The notes under the pieces: model-generated
The model's database searches: none
The model's input: the letters and a program-made list of their open reading frames with translations, nothing else
Told to the model about the DNA's origin: nothing
DNA from: JAKLKS01 sp964370855
GTDB taxonomy: Bacteria > Planctomycetota > JAJSAM01 > JAKLKS01
Direction: 5' to 3'
DNA: 11,812 nt
Assembly (NCBI GenBank): GCA_964370855.1
Contig: CAYJMF010000129.1
Coordinates: 1 to 11,812, forward strand
Program-made: the position numbers and the translations under genes
In this document: piece by piece, positions 6,496 through 11,812 of the stretch
Numbering within the stretch: the first letter of the stretch is position 1
How the letters are laid out: the number at the start of each line of letters is the position of its first letter

Positions 6496-7539
6496 GTGCC
6501 CGGCGAGACGATCCTCGAGGTGAAGGACCTCCGGAAGCACTTCCCCATCAAGCGGGGGCTCTTCGGGACCACCGTCGGGCAGGTGAAGGCCGTGGACGGG
6601 ATCTCCTTCACCCTGGCCCGCGGGGAGACGCTCGGGCTCGTGGGGGAGTCGGGCTGCGGGAAGACCACCGCGGGCCGCACGCTGCTCCGCCTGCTGGACC
6701 CCGTGACCGGGGGGAGCGCCGTCTTCCTCGGGAAGGACCTCTTCGCGCAGAGGGGCGAGGAGCTGCGGCACACGCGGCGCAACATGCAGATCATCTTCCA
6801 GGACCCCTACGGGTCGCTGAACCCCCGCATGACCGTGGAGTCCATCGTCGGGGAGGCCCTCCAGATCCACGGCATCGTGGCGGACCGGAAGGAGCGGCGC
6901 GATCGGGTGCAGGTCCTGCTGAAGGAGGTGGGGCTCGACCCCGTGCGCCACATCACGCGGTACCCCCACGAGTTCTCCGGGGGCCAGCGCCAGCGCATCG
7001 GCATCGCCCGGGCCATCGCGCTGGACCCCGAGTTCATCATGTGCGACGAGCCGGTGTCGGCGCTGGACGTCTCCATCCAGGCGCAGATCATCAACCTGCT
7101 CCAGTCGCTCCAGGAGCGGAAGAACCTCTCCTACCTCTTCGTGGCCCACGACCTGAAGGTGGTGGAGCACATCAGCCACCGGGTGGCGGTCATGTACCTC
7201 GGGGAGATCGTGGAGACGGCGACCTCCGACGACTTGTATCATGATCCGATACACCCCTACACGAGGGCCCTGCTCTCGGCCATCCCCGTGGCGGACCCGA
7301 CGGTGACGGTGCAGAGGGAGATCCTGACGGGGGAGCCGCCGACCCCCATCAACCCCCCCGCGGGCTGCCACTTCCACCCCCGCTGCAGGTACGCCGAGGC
7401 CCGCTGCCGCGACGCCGCGGCCCCGGTCCCCGTCTACGACGTCGGCAACGGCCACCGGGTCCAGTGCATCCTCGCCGAGGCCCACGGCGGGAAGGTCGTC
7501 GAGGAGCGCCCCCCCCAGACGGCGGCGGTGGAGGTGTGA
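6496..7539 (+). CDS. Peptide-type ABC transporter ATPase, DppF/OppF type
   Basis: Second nucleotide-binding subunit, 347 residues, expected to pair with the D-type ATPase. Motifs are: Walker A GESGCGKT (50-57), Q-loop Q102 in IFQDPYGSLNPRM, signature SGGQRQR (161-167), Walker B FIMCDE (180-185), D-loop SALD (188-191) and switch H218 in VAHDLK. The N-terminal LRKHFPIKRGLFG (12-24) is typical of F subunits. The C-terminal domain (HPYTRALLSAIP, 253-264) carries four cysteines (C291, C297, C304, C324), again in the iron-sulfur pattern. The GTG start follows the preceding TAG with no gap, and GGAAGGGGGG (6481-6490) is the ribosome site. The 3' end overlaps binding protein 2 as GTGA. A short patch of A/T-ending codons occurs at about 7231-7253, out of keeping with the rest of the gene. 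Confidence 0.94.
   Translation: MPGETILEVKDLRKHFPIKRGLFGTTVGQVKAVDGISFTLARGETLGLVGESGCGKTTAGRTLLRLLDPVTGGSAVFLGKDLFAQRGEELRHTRRNMQIIFQDPYGSLNPRMTVESIVGEALQIHGIVADRKERRDRVQVLLKEVGLDPVRHITRYPHEFSGGQRQRIGIARAIALDPEFIMCDEPVSALDVSIQAQIINLLQSLQERKNLSYLFVAHDLKVVEHISHRVAVMYLGEIVETATSDDLYHDPIHPYTRALLSAIPVADPTVTVQREILTGEPPTPINPPAGCHFHPRCRYAEARCRDAAAPVPVYDVGNGHRVQCILAEAHGGKVVEERPPQTAAVEV
7235..7253. repeat. AT-rich inverted repeat inside the DppF-type ATPase gene
   Basis: TGTATC (7235-7240) and GATACA (7248-7253) form a 6-bp inverted repeat around a 7-nt centre. The codons over it (TTG, TAT, CAT, GAT, ATA) are nearly all rare in this window. It lies about 300 nt before binding protein 2 and could be an internal regulator site for the distal genes. 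I see no matching -35/-10 pair, so this may be chance. Confidence 0.3.
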
Positions 7540-9293
7540 AGCTCTCCGTCGGCACCGTCGGCCCCTTCCTCCTGCCCCTGGCCATCGCGGCGGGGGCGGT
7601 GTGGCTGGGGGGCGGCGGGCGGGCGCCGGGGAAGGTCGTGATCCCGGCGAGGTACGACGTCGTGCCCGACACGCTGCGCGTGGCGGTCCTCGCCAACCCC
7701 CCCAACCTCGACCCCGTGGAGGCGACGGACACCACCTCCAACGCCCTCATCCGCCGCATCTGCAGTACGCTGGTGGGCCTCGACGACAACCTGGCCCTCG
7801 CCCCGGACCTCTGCGAGTCCCTCCCCTCCCTCTCCCCCGACGGCCTCGTCTACACCTTCCGCCTGCGGGGAGGCGTGAAGTTCCACAACGGCCGGGCCAT
7901 GACCGCCGAGGACGTGAAGTACTCCCTGCAGCGGCTCGCCGAACCCTGGAGCAAGAGGTTCTGGATCATCGAGCCCGTGAAGGGGGCGGAGGCGGCGCGC
8001 CAGTCTATGATCGACCGGAAGCTGGACCGGGGGCAGCCGCAGACCCCCATCGAGGGCATCGAGGTACTGGACTCCCTCACGGTGCGGATCACGCTGGCCG
8101 CCCCCCAGCCCCTGTTCCCCCTCTTCATCGCCATGAGCAACGCCTCCATCGTCCCGCGCGAGGAGGTGGAGCGGCTCGGGCAGAGGTTCGGCCGCGAGGT
8201 CGTGGGCACCGGGGGCTTCAGGCTGGGGGAATGGAAGGACAACGCCTTCGTCGTCCTCGAGCGCTTCGACGGGTACTTCGGGCCCCGGCCCTCCATCGCG
8301 AAGATCGTCTACAGCATCATGCCCGAGGAGGACACGGGCTACCAGGGGTACCTCAACGGCGAGCAGGACATCGTCCAGTGCCCCACGGGGAAGGTGAAGC
8401 TCCTGAGGGACAGCAACCTCGCCGGGGAGCTGGTCATCAACCCGCTCCTCGACATCCGGTACCACGGCGTCAACATGGAGAAGGTCCTGCGGGGGCCCGA
8501 CGGGGGGGTCATCCCCCTCGGAGGCAACCCGGAGAAGGCCGACCCGCCCGTCCTCCTGACCCCGGACCAGAAGCTCCGCGCCCGCAAGGTCCGCCAGGCC
8601 ATGAACTGGGCCATGGACCGCGAGTTCCTCTGCGAGGTGCTCCTCGAGGGGCGCGCGGTCCCCGCCAAGGGGGTCATCCCCCCGAAGATGGACGCCTTCG
8701 ATCCCTCCCTCCGGGGGTACGGCTACGACCCGGCGAAGGCGCGGGCGCTGCTCGCGGAGGCGGGGTACCCCGGCGGGGAGGGCCTGCCCGTCATCCCCCT
8801 CCTCTTCAACCAGCAGGGGCCCAACGCGCAGATCGCCCAGGCGCTGCAGGGGATGCTCATCGAGGTGGGCATCCGCACGGACCTGCAGATGCTCGACTGG
8901 GGCGCCTACCAGAACGAGCTCGACCAGGGCAAGGCGACGCTGTTCCGGATGGCCTGGATCGCCGACTATCCCGATCCCGAGAACTTCCTCTTCGTCCTCT
9001 TCCACTCCTCCATGAAGGGCTCCCAGGGCAACAACGCCCGGTACCAGGACGACGCCAACGACCGCCGCCTCGAGGAGGCCCGCGGCTGCATCGACGACGC
9101 GAAGCGCAAGACCCTCTGGCGCGAGGCCGAGGCCGCCATCGTCGAGGACGCCCCCTGGCTGTTCCTCTACCACAGCGCCACGGCGCTCCTCGTGAAGCCC
9201 CACGTGAAGGGGCTCGTCCTCACGGGCATGGACGCGGGATCGGAGATGGGGCAGGCGGATCTCGGAAAGGTCCGCATCGAGGCGCCGCGCTGA
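7536..9293 (+). CDS. Peptide-type ABC transporter substrate-binding protein 2 (SBP family 5)
   Basis: Second extracytoplasmic receptor of the cluster, 585 residues, close to the usual family length and clearly diverged from binding protein 1. The GTG at 7536 overlaps the ATPase stop. It gives a short basic start followed by a hydrophobic segment (about 9-28), which could be an uncleaved anchor or a signal peptide. No lipobox cysteine is present. Family motifs are LRVAVLANPPNLDPVEATD (47-65), the signature YTFRLRGGVKFHNGRAMTAEDVKY (106-129), and the conserved C-lobe phrases FRMAWIADYPDPENFL and WLFLYHS. The calcium-loop-like repeat of binding protein 1 is absent. An alternative start at 7464 would add 24 Arg/Pro/Gly-rich residues and bury the signal, so I reject it. 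GGAGG sits only 1 nt before the GTG, so coupling to the upstream gene probably matters. Substrate unknown; its neighbours are permeases 2 B and C. Confidence 0.9.
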   Translation: MKLSVGTVGPFLLPLAIAAGAVWLGGGGRAPGKVVIPARYDVVPDTLRVAVLANPPNLDPVEATDTTSNALIRRICSTLVGLDDNLALAPDLCESLPSLSPDGLVYTFRLRGGVKFHNGRAMTAEDVKYSLQRLAEPWSKRFWIIEPVKGAEAARQSMIDRKLDRGQPQTPIEGIEVLDSLTVRITLAAPQPLFPLFIAMSNASIVPREEVERLGQRFGREVVGTGGFRLGEWKDNAFVVLERFDGYFGPRPSIAKIVYSIMPEEDTGYQGYLNGEQDIVQCPTGKVKLLRDSNLAGELVINPLLDIRYHGVNMEKVLRGPDGGVIPLGGNPEKADPPVLLTPDQKLRARKVRQAMNWAMDREFLCEVLLEGRAVPAKGVIPPKMDAFDPSLRGYGYDPAKARALLAEAGYPGGEGLPVIPLLFNQQGPNAQIAQALQGMLIEVGIRTDLQMLDWGAYQNELDQGKATLFRMAWIADYPDPENFLFVLFHSSMKGSQGNNARYQDDANDRRLEEARGCIDDAKRKTLWREAEAAIVEDAPWLFLYHSATALLVKPHVKGLVLTGMDAGSEMGQADLGKVRIEAPR

Positions 9294-10234
9294 TGGGGGC
9301 CTACCTCCTCCGGCGGGCCCTGATGATCCTGCCGGTCCTCTTCTTCGTCTCCCTCATCGTCTTCACCCTCTCCTACAAGATGCCCGGCGATCCCGCCCGG
9401 CTCCTCATGGGGCAGGCCGCCGACGAGGAGACCCTGGCCCTCAAGAGGACGGAGCTCGGCCTCGACCGCCCCTTCCTCGTCCAGTACGTCTCCTACCTCG
9501 GGAAGGTGGTCCGGGGGGACCTCGGGCAGTCCTACGCCAAGAAGGGGAAGGGCGTCGGCACCATCGTGATGGAGTCCTTCGCCGTCACGGCGCGCCTGGC
9601 GGTCATGGCCACCCTGGTCTCGGTCTTCTTCGGCATCGCCGCCGGGGTGGCGGCGGCCGTGAAGCCCTACTCCTGGGTCGACTACGGGTCCATGCTGCTG
9701 GCCCTGCTCGGCGTGTCGCTCCCGGTCTTCTACCTCGGGTTCCTGCTCATCGTGTTCGTGGCCCGGAACATCCCCGGGCTGCCGACCGCCGGGTTCGACG
9801 ACCAGACCGTCTGGACCCAGTTCCGGTCCCTGCTCCTCCCCTCCCTCGCCCTGGGGGCGCTGTCCACGGCCATCGTGGCGCGCCTCACGCGCTCCACCAT
9901 GCTGGAGGTCCTGGGCCAGGACTTCGTCCGCACGGCCCGGGCGAAGGGGCTGTCGGAGAAGGCCGTCGTGCTCAAGCACGCGCTCCGCAACGCCGCCATC
10001 CCCATCGTGACCGTCGTGGGGGCGAACCTGGGCGGGCTCCTCGTGGGCGCGGTCCTCACGGAGACGGTCTTCTCCCTCCCCGGCCTCGGCAGGGAGGTGG
10101 TCACGGCGATCTTCCAGCGCGACCGGGAGCTCATCGCCGGCGGCGTGCTCTTCATGTCGGTCGTCTTCGTCCTCGTCAACCTCCTCGTGGACCTGACCTA
10201 CGCCTGGTTCGATCCCAGGGTGAGGCTCGGATGA
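9293..10234 (+). CDS. ABC transporter permease 2, DppB/OppB type
   Basis: Channel subunit of the second importer, 313 residues, the standard length for the family. It shows the N-terminal hallmark MGAYLLRRALMILPVLFFVS, then KMPGDPARLLMG (29-40), LGLDRPFLVQY (55-65) and GDLGQSY (75-81). The EAA loop is at about 211-233 (FVRTARAKGL, then LKHALRN). ETVFSLPGLGR (257-267) and the terminal FDPRVRLG follow. About six membrane helices are expected (about 9-29, 98-123, 131-156, 179-197, 235-260, 284-306). The ATG shares one base with the preceding stop (TGATG), with GAGG at 9279-9282. It lacks the longer loops of permease 1 B and is the more conventional member of the pair. Together with 10231-11139 it should form the channel fed by binding protein 2. 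Confidence 0.94.
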   Translation: MGAYLLRRALMILPVLFFVSLIVFTLSYKMPGDPARLLMGQAADEETLALKRTELGLDRPFLVQYVSYLGKVVRGDLGQSYAKKGKGVGTIVMESFAVTARLAVMATLVSVFFGIAAGVAAAVKPYSWVDYGSMLLALLGVSLPVFYLGFLLIVFVARNIPGLPTAGFDDQTVWTQFRSLLLPSLALGALSTAIVARLTRSTMLEVLGQDFVRTARAKGLSEKAVVLKHALRNAAIPIVTVVGANLGGLLVGAVLTETVFSLPGLGREVVTAIFQRDRELIAGGVLFMSVVFVLVNLLVDLTYAWFDPRVRLG

Positions 10235-11139
10235 GCCCCTCGGAAGCCACCCTGGACCGTTCCGAGCTCGAGGGCGCCTCGTCGGGCGGGCGCTCCCCCG
10301 CCGCCCTCGCCCTCCGGAGGCTGTTCAGGAGCCGGACGGCCGTCGCAGGGCTCGCCATCACGGCCATCCTCGTCTTCACGGGGCTGTTCGCCCCCTGGCT
10401 CGCCACCCACGAGTACTGGCGCATCTCGCGGGCCGAGGTGGCGCTGGCGCCAGGGGCGGCGCCGGGGCACCTCCTCGGCACCGACGACCTCGGCCGGGAC
10501 GTGTACTCCCGCCTCGTCTACGGGGCCCAGATCTCGCTCTTCCTCGGTGTGGGGGCCACGGTGGTGGCCGTCGCCATCGGGGTCCTCGTGGGCGCGATTT
10601 CCGGCTACCTCGGGGGCTGGGTGGATGCCGTCCTCCAGCGGGTGACGGACACCTTCATGGCTCTCCCGACGCTTCTCGTGGCCATCGCCGTCACGGCCAT
10701 CGTGGAGACGCCGACCCTCGTCACCCTCTTCCTCATCATGGGCCTCCTCTCCTGGACCACCGTCTCCCGGGTCGTCCGCGGGCAGATCCTGTCCCTGCGC
10801 GAGAACGACTACGCCGTGGCGGCCCGGAGCCTCGGGGCGGGGGACGCGCGGATCCTCTTCCGGCACCTGCTCCCCAACTGCATCGGCCCCATCGTCGTCC
10901 TCGGGACGCTGCTCGTGGCGGGCATGATCCTCTTCGAGGCGGGGCTCTCCTTCCTCGGGCTCGGCGTGCGCCCGCCCTATCCCTCCTGGGGCCGGATGCT
11001 GCTCGACGCGAAGCCCTACATGGAGGAGTCCCCCTGGCTCATGGTCTACCCCGGCGCCGCCATCGTGCTGACGGTGCTGGGGCTCAACTTCTTCGGCGAC
11101 GGGCTGCGCGACGCCTTCGACCCGCGGATGAAGGTCTGA
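10231..11139 (+). CDS. ABC transporter permease 2, DppC/OppC type
   Basis: Second channel subunit of importer 2, 302 residues, the normal DppC size. After a soluble N-terminus come the first helix (about 36-57), a short extracytoplasmic loop and the family motif HLLGTDDLGRDVYSRLVYG (80-98). The EAA loop is at about 194-216 (YAVAARSLGAGDARILFRHL), then SFLGLGVRPPYPSWGRML (240-257) and the terminal DAFDPRMKV. It serves as an internal control for permease 1 C: the interval from helix 1 to the GTD motif is about 25 residues here and about 240 there. The ATG overlaps the preceding stop as ATGA, with GAGG at 10222-10225. A 35-nt gap follows, the longest in the cluster. Confidence 0.95.
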   Translation: MSPSEATLDRSELEGASSGGRSPAALALRRLFRSRTAVAGLAITAILVFTGLFAPWLATHEYWRISRAEVALAPGAAPGHLLGTDDLGRDVYSRLVYGAQISLFLGVGATVVAVAIGVLVGAISGYLGGWVDAVLQRVTDTFMALPTLLVAIAVTAIVETPTLVTLFLIMGLLSWTTVSRVVRGQILSLRENDYAVAARSLGAGDARILFRHLLPNCIGPIVVLGTLLVAGMILFEAGLSFLGLGVRPPYPSWGRMLLDAKPYMEESPWLMVYPGAAIVLTVLGLNFFGDGLRDAFDPRMKV

Positions 11140-11160
11140 CCCCGGCCCCCGGCGACTCCA

Positions 11161-11166
11161 GAGGAG
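11161..11166 (+). promoter_or_regulatory. Ribosome binding site of ridA
   Basis: GAGGAG lies 8 nt before the ATG at 11175. It is the best-formed ribosome site in the window and supports independent translation of ridA after the 35-nt gap. Confidence 0.7.
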
Positions 11167-11174
11167 ATCCACCC

Positions 11175-11606
11175 ATGCGACGCCCCGTCCGCACCGACGC
11201 GGCCCCGAAGGCCATCGGCCCCTACTCCCAGGCGATCCTCTGCGACGGCTGGCTCTTCTGCTCCGGCCAGATTCCGCTGGACCCCGCCACCGGGAGCCTC
11301 GTCGGCGGCGACGACGCCGCGGCCCAGGCGGAGCAGGTCCTGAAGAACCTCGACGCCGTCGTGAAGGCCGGCGGCGCCGCCCTCGCCGACGCCGTGAAGA
11401 CCACCATCTTCCTCAAGGACATGGGGACCTTCGCGAAGGTCAACGAGGTCTACGCCCGCTGGTTCCCCGGCGACGCCCCCCCGGCCCGGGCCACCGTCGA
11501 GGTGGCGCGCCTGCCGAAGGACGTGCTCGTGGAGATGGACCTCGTCGTCCGCGTGCCCGAGGGGGGCCCGACGGCCTACACCGAGGGCGGGGGCTTCCGG
11601 AAGTAG
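11175..11606 (+). CDS. ridA: RidA family reactive enamine/imine deaminase
   Basis: RidA-type proteins are small cytosolic trimers. They hydrolyse reactive enamine/imine intermediates such as 2-aminoacrylate, released by PLP enzymes acting on serine, threonine or cysteine, and so protect other PLP enzymes. The 143-residue product keeps the key residues at the positions known from E. coli RidA: Y17 in GPYSQA, R105 in PPARATVEV, which holds the substrate carboxylate, and E120 in VEMD, which positions the water. The stretch 103-122 fits the family signature and SGQIPLDPATG (30-40) is also diagnostic. Family length is about 125-130, so the last 15 residues (Gly/Thr-rich, ending GGGFRK) are an extension. 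It follows the transporter cluster by 35 nt with its own strong ribosome site and probably shares the transcript. Its presence fits amino-acid or peptide breakdown after import. Some family members are not deaminases, but with R105 present this one most likely is. Confidence 0.92.
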   Translation: MRRPVRTDAAPKAIGPYSQAILCDGWLFCSGQIPLDPATGSLVGGDDAAAQAEQVLKNLDAVVKAGGAALADAVKTTIFLKDMGTFAKVNEVYARWFPGDAPPARATVEVARLPKDVLVEMDLVVRVPEGGPTAYTEGGGFRK

Positions 11607-11620
11607 CGGCCGCGGGGGAG

Positions 11621-11637
11621 GGGGAACGGCGTTCCCC
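11621..11637 (+). terminator. Short hairpin after ridA, possible weak terminator
   Basis: GGGGAAC (11621-11627) pairs perfectly with GTTCCCC (11631-11637) around a 3-nt loop, starting 15 nt after the ridA stop. No T-run follows (GTTCGTGCCTTG), so it is not a canonical intrinsic terminator. It may instead stabilise the 3' end of the mRNA. Confidence 0.35.
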
Positions 11638-11759
11638 GTTCGTGCCTTGACGGAACCGGAGCTCCGGAGGATGCCCGCCGTCCCCCAGGACCCAGGTTCC
11701 CGATTCCCGGGATTCCCCCGCAGCGCCGGAAGGCGTCTCTCGTCCCCTTCCTCACCAAC
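11638..11759. other. Non-coding spacer between ridA and the terminal hairpin
   Basis: I see no gene in this stretch. It contains a 12-bp palindrome CCGGAGCTCCGG (11656-11667) and an imperfect tandem of GATTCCCGG/GATTCCCCC (about 11702-11719). A small - strand open frame overlapping this region has no recognisable features. Confidence 0.4.
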
Positions 11760-11811
11760 GGTCCCGGAATGGAGGCGTCCCGTCGTTCAGGGACGCCTCC
11801 ATTCCGGGGCC
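11760..11811. terminator. Very long perfect hairpin, possible terminator or palindromic repeat
   Basis: Bases 11763-11781 pair without mismatch to 11790-11808 (19 bp, core GGAATGGAGGCGTCCC / GGGACGCCTCCATTCC) around an 8-nt loop. A G-T wobble and two more G-C pairs extend it to about 22 bp. The window ends here, so a T-run on the + side cannot be checked. None is present on the - side. It may be the operon terminator, a bidirectional terminator to a convergent neighbour, or one copy of a dispersed palindromic repeat. No second copy occurs in this window. Confidence 0.5.
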
Positions 11812-11812
11812 C

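Noticed and set aside
7464..7535. Upstream ATG start for binding protein 2
   Set aside because: It would add an Arg/Pro/Gly-rich segment before the hydrophobic signal and a 76-nt overlap with the ATPase gene. The GTG at 7536 fits the 4-nt overlaps seen elsewhere in the cluster.
11647..11676. TTGACG as a -35 box of a promoter after ridA
   Set aside because: The sequence at the expected -10 distance (around 11670, GATGCC) is a poor match, and no gene start follows within the window.
1..11812. Defence system, CRISPR array, prophage, insertion sequence or biosynthetic cluster
   Set aside because: All ten genes are accounted for as CoaD, two peptide-type importer sets with an ATPase pair, and RidA. 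No array of repeats, transposase, integrase or tRNA is visible.

Overview
This is a very GC-rich window (I estimate above 70% G+C by eye, with almost every third codon position G or C) from a bacterium. Ten genes lie head to tail on the + strand with almost no space between them. The strong codon bias, many GTG starts, large periplasmic binding proteins and an oversized OppC-type permease suggest an uncultivated high-GC, probably Gram-negative lineage. A Planctomycetota-like organism is one guess, but nothing here fixes the phylum.

Layout: bases 1-152 are a C-rich leader with a 14-C homopolymer and no gene. coaD (153-701), phosphopantetheine adenylyltransferase of coenzyme A synthesis, overlaps by 4 nt the first gene of a long peptide/oligopeptide-type ABC transporter cluster. 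The order is: binding protein 1 (698-2803), DppB-type permease 1 (2811-3836), enlarged DppC-type permease 1 (3833-5410), DppD-type ATPase (5431-6495), DppF-type ATPase (6496-7539), binding protein 2 (7536-9293), DppB-type permease 2 (9293-10234), DppC-type permease 2 (10231-11139). A RidA-family enamine/imine deaminase (11175-11606) closes the run. A short hairpin lies just after it, and a very long perfect hairpin lies at the right edge (11760-11811).

How the genes may work together: there are two complete receptor-plus-channel sets (binding protein, B, C) but only one ATPase pair (D, F), placed between them. The simplest reading is that the D/F motor serves both channels, so one operon would make two importers with different substrate ranges. 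RidA would protect PLP enzymes from reactive enamines formed when imported amino acids or peptides are broken down. The gene junctions (ATGA, GTGA, TGATG overlaps, zero to 35-nt gaps) indicate one transcription unit with translational coupling, which appears to include coaD.

Most notable: permease 1 C carries a roughly 190-residue insertion in its first extracytoplasmic loop, including a predicted extra two-helix membrane hairpin. I found no defence system, mobile element, CRISPR array, tRNA or rRNA. Apart from that insertion and the shared-ATPase layout, this is ordinary nutrient-uptake DNA.
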